Assembly (NCBI RefSeq): GCF_051020955.1
Contig: NC_135016.1
Span: forward strand, 10,000,001-10,064,000
From: Megalopta genalis
Taxonomy: Eukaryota > Arthropoda > Insecta > Hymenoptera > Halictidae
Direction: 5' to 3'
DNA length: 64,000 bases
Below the pieces are notes generated by a model, which saw only the letters and a list, made by a program, of their open reading frames with translations, did no database searches and had not been told where the DNA came from. This document shows positions 22,559-33,720 of this stretch, one piece after another. A program made the translations under genes and the position numbers. Every line of letters begins with the position of its first letter. The first letter of the stretch is position 1.

Positions 22559-23593
22559 TAATTGCGGTTGTGGCCACGGTTTTGCGGACTGGATCCCGCG
22601 GAGCCGGGTTCTCTTTCCTTTTTTTTCTCTCTCGGGGATTTTTGATCGAGTATAATGAAGTAGCCGGCGGAACAATTAACCAGTGAACTGCGGATCGCCG
22701 CGGCGGCGCGTGCACGGAGATCGGAATGAAAATCGAAGACACCCGCAAAAAGATGGTATGTCTTATTATGTGCAGTGACTGGCATGCGCGATCATTATGT
22801 AAGAATTGTGCAATGCACTGCAACTAATTGCGGGGAGTTGCGTGCCTCGCGAGTCAGTCCGAGGAAAAATTGAACAGAAGGCGCGTAGAAAATTCTGCCA
22901 CGCTCTCGCGTTCCGCTCCTCGATCGTCTCGGATCGATCGCCGATATTCGCAGGTCCATTTCTCAGCATTTTCCAACGTTGCGCGGGCGCTTCGTCATCA
23001 TTTCGTTCTCATATAAAGAATTCAAACTGAACAATTTCAAACGGGGTGTTCGTGGTTGGAAGGGTTAGACCACCCCTCGATAGTCAATAAAAAGGTGACG
23101 TCTGCCTCGAATCAACTTCCAGTCCGCCGGACCTGAAGAATACTCTCTAACACGTGATTCTTGAAAAAGTCCGCTGATTAATGGACAGCGAATCTTTGCG
23201 CGACTTGTTATGAATGGAATAATTTTTTTACTGTTTATTTAATGTTTAGGGTAGTTTTTGCAGGGATAAAGAAAAAACATTAAGTTCGTAGTTGACGAGT
23301 AAAGAATAACATAAATGTTGAGTATGTTGCATCACATTCGAGACAGTTGTGTCGTAAGGCAGAGATAAATGGTAAGATTACTATGAAGAAAATGTTCTAT
23401 CAGGAACAAAATGGAGTAAGAAATTCTTCAGTTCGATGCGAAATAAACATCGCCTGGATTAATTCTGAGATAGACGATGTTACAGTAAAGCGATTCCCTA
23501 GTTTGCGATTATTTTATTGATTTTGTGTATCCACTGGTAACCAGATTAAGATGGATAAAATCGTTCCAAGCTATTCGTACCAATGTTCAATGT
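22559..23593. other. CpG-rich then AT-rich non-coding DNA
   Basis: Only overlapping short frames on both strands to about 23030, then AT-rich. No recognisable gene or repeat. Confidence 0.5.
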
Positions 23594-23677
23594 GAAAAAT
23601 CAAAATGGTGGATACGTCATACAAATAAATATCTCTTTGACCGATTTAATCATTTTATTATCTCAATTTACCCATTG

Positions 23678-23894
23678 GCGATGTCTAGACTGCGGATTTC
23701 ATGAATTTATGAGATAAATGAATAGGCCAAGTACAATACCATGAAGACATTAAACGAATTCAAGGATATTGTTACATCATATTCAACTTGTTACTGTTAT
23801 TAAATGAGGAAATACATTTTCGTCCAACTTTTATTTCTTACAAAGAACTCCGGCAATTTTTATTCCACATAAAAATCCGCAGTCCAGTGATGGC
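23678..23894 (+). mobile_element. C-family hAT-like MITE, copy 1
   Basis: A 201-bp element (23686-23886) with ends TAGACTGCGGATTT and AAAAATCCGCAGTCCA. The flanking octamers GCGATGTC and GTGATGGC agree at six of eight positions, consistent with a decayed 8-bp target duplication. The right-hand interior carries the family's CCACATAAAAATCCGC block. There is no coding capacity. Confidence 0.8.
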
Positions 23895-23900
23895 ATGAAA

Positions 23901-24117
23901 AGGGACGGCGGATATTTTATACAAAATAAAGATAATCTAAGTCGTAGGAAGTCAAAATGAGATCAACGTATATTTTGTCATTCAATAATTTGAATAAGTC
24001 GAAAACGATATAACAATATCCTCAAAATCGAACGATTTCACAGTTTCGTCCGACACCATTCCATTATCGTGATAAATGCATCGTCTAATAGTCTAATAGC
24101 GATAAATCCGCAGTCTA
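23901..24117 (-). mobile_element. C-family MITE, copy 2, inverted
   Basis: Lies 14 bp downstream of copy 1. It has a decayed left end (GGACGGCGGATATTTTATAC) and a good right end (ATAAATCCGCAGTCTA). The interior ATAACAATATCC is the complement of GGATATTGTTAC in copy 1, which shows opposite orientation. Together the two form an inverted pair. Confidence 0.65.
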
Positions 24118-24167
24118 ATAATCCAACCATCGGTACCACAGTGGAACACGAAAAATCAAAATGGTGG

Positions 24168-24480
24168 TGATGCGAAGCGTTAGACGAGCCATCGATAAAA
24201 AGCATGGAGTGTTTCCGATCTCGGAAGCGGATCAGGGGACAGCAGGGCAGGCCGTAGGGGTAGATGGTTCGATAAATTAACGGGGCCCGGCTAGGTTGCG
24301 TAATGGCCATTGAAAATTTCGAAAAATCGACGGGGCAATGGTTGATTCCGATCGCAGAAAAAGAGAGGAGGATTTCTGATCGAGCCGGGGCGCGCACCAC
24401 CACCACACCCCGGGTATTCCTGCGGCTCGGCATCGCCACGAGGGTTACACCGGGTTCACCGGGAGCGTACGGGGTCCCGC
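24168..24480. other. GC-rich non-coding DNA
   Basis: No repeat. A 133-codon minus frame at 24038-24439 spans the C element and is not credible as a gene. Confidence 0.5.
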
Positions 24481-24660
24481 CATTGGTCGGGTCGGTTCAG
24501 ATTCATTAGCACGCGAGCGCCGATTGGCCGGCCGCGAGGCTATCGTCTTTTTGCTTTCTGGCCGGCTCGCGTAATGACGTGCTGCGCGTCTCGGCTCGGC
24601 TCAGCTCGGCTTATATGCAACCGAGCGATCGTGCATGGCAGATAGGTTTTGCCCCGGTGT
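24481..24660 (+). promoter_or_regulatory. Promoter-like motif cluster (candidate)
   Basis: Within 140 bases there are two inverted CCAAT boxes (CATTGGT at 24481, GATTGGCC at 24522), a CRE-type half site TGACGT at 24575, and a TATA-like TTATATGC at 24611-24618. The surroundings are CpG-rich DNA with repeated GGCTC. The TATA-like motif lies in a small hairpin, GCTCGG...CCGAGC. The order and spacing suit a plus-strand start near 24640. No downstream coding exon or donor is convincing, so this remains a motif-based guess. Confidence 0.3.
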
Positions 24661-25799
24661 CTGCATGTGCACATCGTCCTCCACCACAGAGATACACACC
24701 GGCCCTCGTCGCTTCGTTCGCTCGGTTCGCTTCGTGTCGGGCTTGGCGGCGCGGAATGGCGCGGCGAGGAGCGGACACACGCGCGGCGCGCCTCTCCCTG
24801 GTTCACAGTGTTCACACGTACAGGAAGCGGCCCGACCAAACTCTCCAAGATACCTCGAGGGGGGCCTGTGTGTGTTACCTGCATCGCAAATGGGTCTACG
24901 CCACGCAGCTCAGCCCCGAGACCCCCGAAACGATATATGTACGCCCTTTCGCTTGCACCCTCGACGAATCGCCGATCGAGGGGACGCCGAATCGCCTGAT
25001 CGAGATCCCCAGATTTCGCGAAAAAAATAATTACGAGGCCGCAGATACGTCCCCGGACAAGCAAGCTTGCGAGGGGGCAGCCGGACTCCATTTTGAATTC
25101 TTCCTCGACGGCCGCAATAATATCCTGCTCAAGTATCATTGAACTTTCCGTACTTTCGACGTCTTTGAATGGTTCGTTTAACCCCTTGACATCCTACGAA
25201 TTAATTACGGCCAATTCATTTTGTACACGATTTTGACTTAGCACGACCCAAACAAAGAAATTCGATTTCCCTTTTACACGATTTCATTCGATTTGCCACG
25301 GTTAAAAGTGTTATTTAATTGAAGTTTGAACCCTTGTGTCAATAAGATACCTTTTTGCACACGTTCTTCTCGAAATATTTTTTTATTTCTGTTAAAATAT
25401 TTCAATAACCGACTAGATCTTCGTTATTTGTTTTATTTTTTATTTCCTTTCGATATCTATTTCGAGTATAGTCGTCGAAAACACCTAATTGGATGGATAA
25501 ATACTTTGATATTCTTTATTAAATTATATATCTTACAAATGTGTCGTATTTAAACAAAACGTGAAGAAAATGAGATATACACGGTATAATTACGAAAACA
25601 TAAGTGTAATTAATGTATACATTTACAATATAATTACAGTGCAAGTTTCTTTTCTCTCAAGCTTTTATATTTCAGTCTTTTTTACAGTTTTAAGTTTTTG
25701 TATTTTATCCGTCCTTTTGTGACCGCTACATTATTATTACTTTCTCTCGCTGTAATAAAGGCTTTATCCCGCGTCGATAAGTAATGTTATTATTATTAT
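24661..25799. other. CpG-rich block, then AT-rich DNA
   Basis: To about 25140 the sequence is CpG-rich and open for 187-199 codons on both strands at once. That argues against either frame being a gene. From 25150 the DNA is AT-rich. A TTAACCCCTTGAC at 25178 resembles a TTAA element end but has no partner. Confidence 0.45.
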
Positions 25800-25847
25800 T
25801 TATAACTTCCACACTTTTCGAAGAGATTGCGACAGCTAACTGATTAA
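25800..25847 (+). mobile_element. B-family right-end fragment
   Basis: ACTTTTCGAAGAGATTGCGACAGCTAACTGA followed by TTAA (25844-25847). It resembles the right end of the B copy at 16700-16914 (GACGTTTCGAAGAGGTCGCA...CAGCTAAGTGA, TTAA). The left end is not recognisable. Confidence 0.55.
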
Positions 25848-26669
25848 AAAGGATCATTCTCGACACATTTGCTGCGTCAGAAACGATGGCAATCTTCCGA
25901 AAACTCGGCATCGTCGATTCGAGCGTGCCCATAAATTAAGTCGAGAATAACACCAGTTATTTAACACCTTTTTCGAGAATGACTGTCAATGACTGTACTC
26001 CGGCGTGCTAAAGACGCGACAAGGACTCCTTGTCTTCCTTCTTTCTGTTGTTCTTCGGACACAGATGCGATATTAATTAAAGAGAACTCGAGCGAGGTTT
26101 TTGCGCGATTAACAGAAGTGGATCAGATTAGTTGCACGTATGCTAATCATGCGATTACGGAGACACGTGACGAGCCAGCAATTTTTTCTGTCGGAGAACC
26201 GACAGAATATACTTGTGCACCGGGGATTTACACTCGTGGTTTTGTAGCGTAACTCGAGTGTCTCTGGCCTGCTCGTTCCCTCGCTGTTTAATTACCGATC
26301 CAGACCACTGTTTCCTCTTAACGTCATAATCGGCTGGAGGGCCGTGACTCTTAAATCGGTTGCTCGAGGACCAATGCGCAAGTGTCGCGACAGTACACCC
26401 CTATGCATCGTCGAGAGGGCGCCGGGTTCACGTGTAAGGGCGGCTTTTGAGGGCCCTAGGAATGCCGTCGAAAGCACTTCGCCTAACGCGGAGACCCCGT
26501 GTCTAATGCCTCGGAAAGAATTGTCTTTCGTTATCGAGCCCTCTGCCACGAGTTTCCAACCCTTTCATACCGAACTCGATCGTTTTGCTCGAAAATAGGG
26601 GATGATCCGTACCTTCGCGCATATCTATTTCTGGGACTTTCCTGCGACATATTCCTTGGATTCCGCCTT
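25848..26669. other. Unique non-coding DNA
   Basis: GC-richer between 26220 and 26600, with 84-87 codon frames on both strands and no domain. Confidence 0.5.
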
Positions 26670-26867
26670 GTAATCACTAGACTGCGGATTTTTTTGTTGC
26701 AAGATTCGATGGTGGCAATTTTAAAACAGTAGACGCAACTGAGAGAATTCAGTTATGTCAATGTACAATATTATTTTCAAGCTATTAGAGTTATCGAAGA
26801 AAGGAATTTCTTGCGATTGATGAAGGCAATTTTTATTTCGCATAAAAATCGACAGTTTATTAATCAC
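26670..26867 (+). mobile_element. C-family hAT-like MITE, copy 3
   Basis: A 182-bp element (26678-26859) that begins TAGACTGCGGATTT and ends CATAAAAATCGACAGTTTA. The flanking octamers GTAATCAC and TTAATCAC agree at seven of eight positions, supporting an 8-bp target duplication of hAT type. Confidence 0.85.
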
Positions 26868-28504
26868 TTGTTAACCCAAAGCTTTAAAATTAGGAAAAAC
26901 ATCGTCTCTACTCGTCTCTCGTCCTAAAAGGACGTGACAGCGTTCCGAGATCTGAAATCGATTGACAAGTGTTGCCTTATGAGAATTACAAGATTGAATT
27001 AATTTAAATTTTTCACAATTTTTCCGCGAATGAAGAAATATCTTCGGCGATATCTAACAGAACCAGCTTCGTGCCTTCAATAATTATGAAATAGAAACTA
27101 CGAAACGGGCCACTCGGCCGGCGACGATGTGTTACGAGTGAAATTATCTCGAAAAGGTGCATATCTTCTAGAATACATTGCGTCGCGGCTCGAACTAACG
27201 GAACGTGCAAAATTATGCAACGGCTGATAGCGAACGCGTCAAATAGTAGACCTCGGATTTTACGTTTCGGCGAGAAGAACGAATAAATGAATTTCGCATT
27301 GCCTTAGAAAATGTTTGGTCCGCACGAAGATCTAAACTTTCGGCCGAAAATAAGAATGGTGAACTGGTCGGTGCCAGGTTGTTCTGTCCCCGAACATTTT
27401 CGTGTTTTCCTGGGGGGACGCAGGAGCATTTTCGGTGGCAGAGTTCATGCGCGGCAACGATGCATTATTTTACAGAATTGTCGGCGAAGATAATGCTAGT
27501 AATTCCGTCTAGGAAACTGGCTCGTCGAGACTGCGGCCCAACGACATATTTATTACTGCCGTGTAAAGTAAACTCTCGGACAGAACCGAGGTTTTTCATG
27601 ATTACGTAAACGCCGGGGCACGTAACGGACAACTCGCATGCAACATTGTTTGCAACCCGGCGTTTCCATGCTCTTTGTTTCAAAAACCGGCTGCCGCGTG
27701 CTCGCGCATTATCCTTCCCGCCTTTCGATATGTCCATTATCCGAACGCAACGGCGTGCTTCTCGCAACAATGTGTTGCCCGCAACAATTTGACGGAGCTT
27801 AATACCGTTTTAACGAAAATGACACTGCTCGATGGAACGCGTGGCATCCCCCGGCGTCGAATCACGAACTTTTCGCGCTGCTCTGAATAGGCTTTATTAA
27901 AGGGTGAGCCCTCGATGTAAAGCAACTATCTTCGTTCTTGTTAAAGGGTTATCATTACTGACTTTTATGATCGTAATTTGCCGCCCGTGTGTTTATAACA
28001 CAATCTACTCTCCCTCGGTCATATTTGTTTATGCGTACCGGGCAACAACGGCCGATCGCTGATAGTAATAATAGCAATGAAACGTTCAATTACTGATAAT
28101 AATAGCAACAAAGTATGTAATGGAACGCTAACTCGCACACTAAGAGCTTGCACGTGTTGAACAGCTCCTTCGGGGAGGAACTACTCGACTGCGAATCATT
28201 TGCAAAATTGCTTGTGTTTACTTCATTTCAGGAAGCACCGACTCCGCATGATTTTGCCCATTTCTTTCCGAAATCGTTGTTGGAGTAAACAGATGCTCGT
28301 AGATTTCGATAGGAAAATGAAGTTTGACTGGAATTTTCATTAACATCGTGTTACGTTTTCAGGAAATGCGACCTAAATTAAAGAGACCTAAATTAAAACA
28401 ATATTTCGCCGGATAAATTTCACAAAATTTTTAGAACATGAATTCCACGTTGTTCACGGTTGGAAGGGTTTAATGGATGCCAATCGAAGTAATTGTTCAA
28501 GTAG
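26868..28504. other. Unique non-coding DNA
   Basis: A possible decayed C end (GACCTCGGATTTTACG) lies near 27249. A weak tandem of TAATAATAGCAA phrases with a period near 36 lies at 28058-28135. Frames up to 101 codons at 27311-27925 overlap on both strands. Confidence 0.5.
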
Positions 28505-28672
28505 ACAGAAGATTCTGCTAAACAAAAATTACAATTGTTCAATAAACGCAAACGTAATGTTATTAACAGAGTATTGATATTGTTGCCTCTCTAATATTGT
28601 CCGTATCTCCTCTTCCCAAATTGTCCATTTCTGTTTACAAGCTGCAAGAAAATTGGGAAGAATTTACCGTAC
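28505..28672. mobile_element. A-family MITE, copy 2, decayed
   Basis: The right half is clear: CGTATCTCCTCTTCCCAAAT then TTGTCCATTTCTGTTTACAA and GAATTTACCGTA at the end. The left half is shortened and diverged (CAGAAGATTCTGCTAAACAAA). It belongs to the subfamily with GTAAACAAAAATGG in its arms. Confidence 0.7.
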
Positions 28673-29639
28673 GTTGACAAAAATTGACGAATAAAATGGA
28701 TAGACGGTCGCAGGCCCACTCGGTGAAATTGTTGTCGAAAAGGTCCGCCGTTTTGAAGTGTTAAAAATGCCAGTGAAAATTCGTCAGGGTATGCGGTTTT
28801 ACGGTTTAATGGGGATTCCAGCGGTTAAAAAGGGAGGATGCGTGAAGGAGAGGCGCTAGGAAGGATTACAGGCCCTCGTATTTCGAACATCTTGCTCGCG
28901 GGATCAATATTTAAGTAGATAGTGGCAGTTGGTGCACGAGGATGAAGAGGGAACACCTCTCCTCTCGCATCCGAACAGAAAATGGCCATTGAAACGCGAC
29001 TTGCCGTTAGCAGATATGGATCGCGCCTTCCCCGGAGGTCGGAGGGATCGCTCTGGCGCACGGGGAAATGGTGAACTGCCGGAGGACGGGGTTGGTGTCG
29101 CCATGGCAACAACGATCCCTCAGTAGCCGAGCCCTCCTACACCCTTCATTCAACTCTGCCACCCCTGTAATCCGCTCGAACTCGAAGACAGCCACTACGC
29201 AATTTTCGTGAGAGGATACGCGTTTCGACTGTGTCTTCCAGGTGCCTTGGCAAATCGAGAATCTGCCAAGAAAGTGGGAATCGTCGCTTTGAAAATCGAC
29301 CCTCGTGCGTCGGGGCCGCGTACAATGATTCTTCACCCTAGTCATCCTAATGAAAGCAAACTAAACTGCGCCCGTCGTGTAACGTCCGACCTACAATTGT
29401 CCGGCGAAGTCGTAAGAAAACCGGCGATCTCGCAGACGTGCAATCACCGGAGCAGTTAAAAAGGGTCACGACCGCCATTTTCAGGGCTCTAACGAAGCGT
29501 CGGAACGTTTTAATCGGCATGTCGGCCAAGTCTGACCCAGATAAATATTCATGAGCCCCTGCGAGACGTTGCCCGCTTCTGGGGAAGCTGATTTCCAGAT
29601 CTGCTCCGCGTTCAGTGGTTCCTCGTATAATTGCATTTA
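28673..29639. other. GC-rich non-coding DNA
   Basis: Overlapping frames on both strands (60-112 codons) at 28825-29643 show no domain. No repeats are seen. Confidence 0.5.
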
Positions 29640-30115
29640 CCACTCATTAACCTCCTTTTTCTAGTTGCGCTCGCCTCTCTTTCTTTCTACACGCATGGCG
29701 GTCTCTTTCTCTGCTCGTAGAACTTGTTCCACCCAGACAACCTTGTTTTATACTCATTCCGCTTCGGCACTGCTTTGTGCCCTTATCCTTTCCACGCATG
29801 AACCTTTCTCTTCTACGCCCGTCTTTCCACACTCGTGCGATTTCGCGTACACTACATTTTGTACTCGTTCCTGGACTCTTGTTCTTCTACTCTTCTATTT
29901 TGCTTTTGTTATTCATACCCACGTTGCGTTCCATGACGTAGCTTTTTCGACCGATGCAGATTCTTCTTTTCTACTCTCGTGAATTCAGTTTCGTTCACAG
30001 GATTTGCGATTTACTTCTTACACTCTTCTTTCAATCGTGTATTCTTCCGCTTTATTTACTATCTTTTTCCTATTTTTTTTATTATCTTTGTCCCTTTTTT
30101 TCATTCTGAGAAACA
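29640..30115 (+). repeat. Strand-skewed pyrimidine-rich region
   Basis: For almost 480 bases the plus strand is dominated by T and C with very few purine runs. Loosely repeated phrases such as TTTCTACACGC, TTTCCACGC, CTTCTACGCCC, TTCTACTCTTC and TTTCTACTCTC suggest an ancient degenerate tandem repeat. A 105-codon plus frame (29665-29982) is Ser/Phe/Thr-rich for the same reason and is not called. Confidence 0.5.
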
Positions 30116-30152
30116 AGGCGTCTTTACTGATCAACTTTATTTTATGAAACAC

Positions 30153-30380
30153 TTAAGGTATTAGAAAGTTTAAGGTTTACTTTGTCATTTAAGAAGAAGC
30201 GCAATAAATATTATTTCCTTTGTTCGTGATATATATATATATATATTTATACAGTACTGTTACATAATACATTTTGGTATTTGCAAAAATAAAATATAAA
30301 AAATTTATAAAACGACGTTGTTACAACAAAAATATTAAAAACAGGCATTTTTTATCCTCTCTTAAGCATGCTCGGGTTAA
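30153..30380 (-). mobile_element. G-family TTAA MITE, copy 1
   Basis: About 220 bp (30157-30376) between TTAA at 30153-30156 and TTAA at 30377-30380. The right end CTCTTAAGCATGCTCGGG is the complement of the left end of the copy at 36150. The interior contains an (AT)9 run (about 30229-30246) and ends in AAACAGGCATTTTTTATCCT. The left end GGTATTAGAAAGTTTAAG is only loosely complementary. Confidence 0.65.
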
Positions 30381-31798
30381 GATAATTTACTTAACTTATA
30401 GCAACTTTTTATAATTTATATCACTGGTATTTTTGACGCGCGTAGATTGCATCTTAAGATATAAATCAAATTTTTCGAAAATGTCACCTATGTCACTACG
30501 ACTCCAACCACACCTCGGTTGTCTAATTTTATTTCTCTCCAATTGTTGGACCAGAAATCCGCCGGGAAAATGATCGCCACGGAACGATCGCCGAAAACGA
30601 CGAGTAGCAGAGCGTTTGTCGCTGTCCCGTTCATTAATTATATTTGGTGAACTTATAATGCGTCGCGACGACCGTGGCCGCATACATAATGCACCCGACC
30701 GGGCGACGTAGGCGAAAAGTCTGGAGACGGGGACGGCCCCCGGGTGGCGATAGGATATTGTAATATACGTCGGCATCGATTAACATAATATCTCTGCTCC
30801 TTTCGTATTCAAAATGGGCCACCGCCACGGCCGGATAATGGTACTCTCCATCCGTGTTTATACTAATGCTAGGTTCCCCGGGACGAGCTCTAAGATCATA
30901 ATGAGCCTTCGATCGAATTAGGAAGGCGGGTGACTCTCTCTCCCGTTACTCTGTCGCTCCCTCTGCGCTTATGACCCCCTTCATCCTCTGCTCTCTGCTC
31001 ACCGCCACCCATTGTAGAAGTCCCGCCGCTCTTTTTCGGGAATCCCGGTATAGTTTCCACGGGGCCACATAACAACGGAGACGCCGCGACGTGTATGGTA
31101 ACACGGTGGACAACCCTCGGCGCCTTCCTCTCTTCTTACCCCCTCCGGGCCCTTCTCCTTCTTCCTCCTCTTCATCTCGGCTGATATTAAAAACGGTTCA
31201 GCGAAGCGACCCTCCGATATTAGACCAGCCATCGTGCATGATTTTCTAATTGGCGAAAAAAAATCAGCTGGACGCCGTCTCCTGTCTGCCGGACTAGGTC
31301 CTCTTATTTTACGGCTGTAAGACCGGGTGGGGGCAGCTTTTAGTCGGGGACAAATTCGAAGTTAATTGAACAAACGTAGCGATCGCTTCGTTCGTGGTTT
31401 CTGTACCAGAATTTTGCCATAGATGCGGAGATAGATGTCTGTTCTGTAGGGGATGAAAGATGGTTCTCCAGGAAAAATGGCATATGACGATAGGTGATCA
31501 TAATTTTGGGAACTGTGCAGACCTTGGTAAATTTTGTATAATTTTGTAAATGTTCAACACCATCTTCGTTTCGGTGTATCATTAAATTTTATAAAGGTTG
31601 GAAGATGGCAACAAATGCTCCAGCGAACAGTTTTTTTTTCACTAAATCAAAGTGCTACTAGATTTATAAATTAAACTTATCGTATGTATATTTGCACGTT
31701 CTTATATTTTTTTATTCGGTATTAAATTGATTCTATGTTGAGTGAAATCATTGTAATCGATAATAGCTGCGCTGTATATTTGGTAATAATATTTAGTA
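30381..31798. other. Unique DNA with a GC-rich centre
   Basis: CpG-rich part at 30560-31340 with chance frames on both strands (up to 126 codons). AT-rich afterwards. No recognisable repeats. Confidence 0.5.
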
Positions 31799-31835
31799 AT
31801 ATATATATCAATATAAATATCAATCAATATATCTT
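31799..31835. repeat. AT-rich simple repeat
   Basis: Alternating AT and AATATCAATATA phrases form a short low-complexity patch. Confidence 0.7.
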
Positions 31836-33651
31836 ATAACGAATAGATAGTTCGTGATAAAGCATCCTATTGTCTCCATAAAATTGTGTCAAAATTTTAG
31901 ACACAGTAGGTGACTTCAGTTTAAAGGATTGTGCAGATTGTACTTGGAATCGTGGATAATAAAAATGTTCTTTGTTCAGAGCTTGTACCTCAAACGGAAT
32001 AAAATAAAGATGCTCCAACTATTGCAGAACTTGCAAACCTCGAATCGTAGAACATAAGTTTTTTAACCAATTTGTATAGGAATCTAACATTTAATTTTCT
32101 ATTTCTAATGTCTTCCATCGTACTCGGGACACTATACGTTTAATAGTGTTCTAGTAAAAAGGTATTTGCTTTCAGAGCAAATTGACAACAGGTTTTATCG
32201 AGCTGCCCTCCGAGCGCGATGCAACGTCCCCGTAGACAGTTTCTTTTTCAGCGTCTCCCCACATCTCTCTCTCGATTCGAATATCCACCCTCTCGATATC
32301 GATTCGGAAGCGATACGGAGCCGAGGAGCCGCGGAAGAATACGCGCGGGAAAAAGTAATTCCTCGTTCGTGGAAAATCAACAGTTTTTCCGCGAAACGAG
32401 CTTAAAATCTCCCCCTCGTTGGCTGGAGAAGTGCCATTAGCGGCGGCAGCGAGTACTTTAGAAGCTTCCAGCCTCTCCCCGCCGTTGCATCACCGTGCTT
32501 TCGAGCACAGAGAGACACGATGTGCCAGAGCTCGTCGTTCTCTTATCCGTCAATGACGTTCAGAATATTGCATCCATTCGTCGATCCTGCTGCGAAGGGG
32601 TTATCGAATCCCGTCGTTTTTTAATATCAGTCATCGATTTATTCCCCTTCTCTCTCGATGCTATCATCGCGGTCGGGATTCGCATACTCTTCGCGAATAA
32701 CCAAATCATTTGCTAACCAATCATTTTTCGAATTCTTCTAACTCTGCGTACTTTTATTTATTTATAAACGGGAGAAGGCTCATTAGAGCACATAATGAAT
32801 AGTATTAGTGCTATGGTTATTATAGATTTCTCATTTGATTTTGACATTGAATAATAACAGTATTATTTCTTAATTTGTGTTCCCGTTTGAATATTCTAAT
32901 TATATCAGATTGATAAAATTTGTACAATTTCTTTCGAAACTTTGCCAAACTACGTCAAACTTTCGATTAATTTTTGAACGTTGGATTAGCTTCTTTTTGT
33001 TTATCCTTTCTTCATCATTAATTTTCAACGATTGGAAAGATTTTCCAAGGTTAAGAAAGTTACTGCAATGAACTTTAACATCAACCCTTTTCATTCAAAA
33101 TTGGTTTGACTTGAAAATCTAGGCAGTTGAGCTCAGAAATTTCATTCAGGATATTCTACACGTACGGAACTGAAAATGTGTATAATCACTCGTATCACAG
33201 TCATGTGTTTAGCAATTTATTATGTACGAACATATTCAGTAATGTTAAAATACTTTGAAATTATAAATCATGCTTCCCAAAAACTCTTTTCGTTTTTTAG
33301 TTCATGTAATTCTATCGTGTTAGTAGCTCTATAGCTCGATGATCTTAATGAAGTAATCACTAGTAGACTAATTAGTAAGTTATTTATTTTTGATACGGTG
33401 CTCAGAAGTACGTATTTTCCCCTTTCACATCGGCACTGGTAGAACAGATTATCATTTTACACAAAAAGACCCCAATTTATCCAGACAGCAGAAAGACGTC
33501 TTAAAGAAGTCCGTGTTTGGACATTCGGGACGTCTTCACGAAAACAAACCAATAAAATATTCTTCAAATGCGTTGAAAATGTGTCAACAATATCGTTGTA
33601 ACGATTGCATAAATAGAAACAGATACATCATGTAATTAAAAAGAGAACAAG
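31836..33651. other. Unique non-coding DNA
   Basis: A GC-richer patch lies at 32170-32700. The remainder is AT-rich. Frames of 60-81 codons only, none recognisable. Confidence 0.5.
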
Positions 33652-33720
33652 AAAAGGTTGTCCCGGACTGGGTTCGAACCGAGTCAGTTAGGTTCCACAG
33701 TCAGACCCTTAACCGCCTAT
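33652..33720 (-). pseudogene. tRNA-like sequence or SINE head (Pol III type)
   Basis: On the minus strand an A-box-like GGCGGTTAAGGG is followed about 34 bases later by a perfect B box, GGTTCGAACCC. A TTTT run (33652-33655) lies shortly after, as in Pol III genes. The B box sits in a 7-bp stem with one mismatch (GACTCGG / CCCAGTC). No matching acceptor stem can be formed, so it is not a functional tRNA. A Ser/Leu-type tRNA pseudogene or the head of a tRNA-derived SINE is most likely. No poly-A tail is seen. Confidence 0.5.

Larger units (their letters stand above)
23594..24167 (+). repeat. 18-bp direct repeats bracketing two MITEs
   Basis: GAAAAATCAAAATGGTGG occurs identically at 23594-23611 and 24150-24167, flanking the adjacent C elements. 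Weak similarity (TTCGTACCAATG against TCGGTACCACAG) extends further left of each. The pair may mark a local duplication or an older composite insertion. Confidence 0.7.

Noticed and set aside
24540..25142. Frames of about 190 codons on both strands
   Set aside because: Simultaneous openness on both strands reflects CpG-rich composition. No recognisable protein.
25178..25345. TTAACCCCTTGAC as the end of another TTAA MITE
   Set aside because: No matching inverted end followed by TTAA could be found downstream.
33652..33720. Functional tRNA gene
   Set aside because: No acceptor stem can be formed and the T stem has a mismatch, so only a pseudogene or SINE head is supported.
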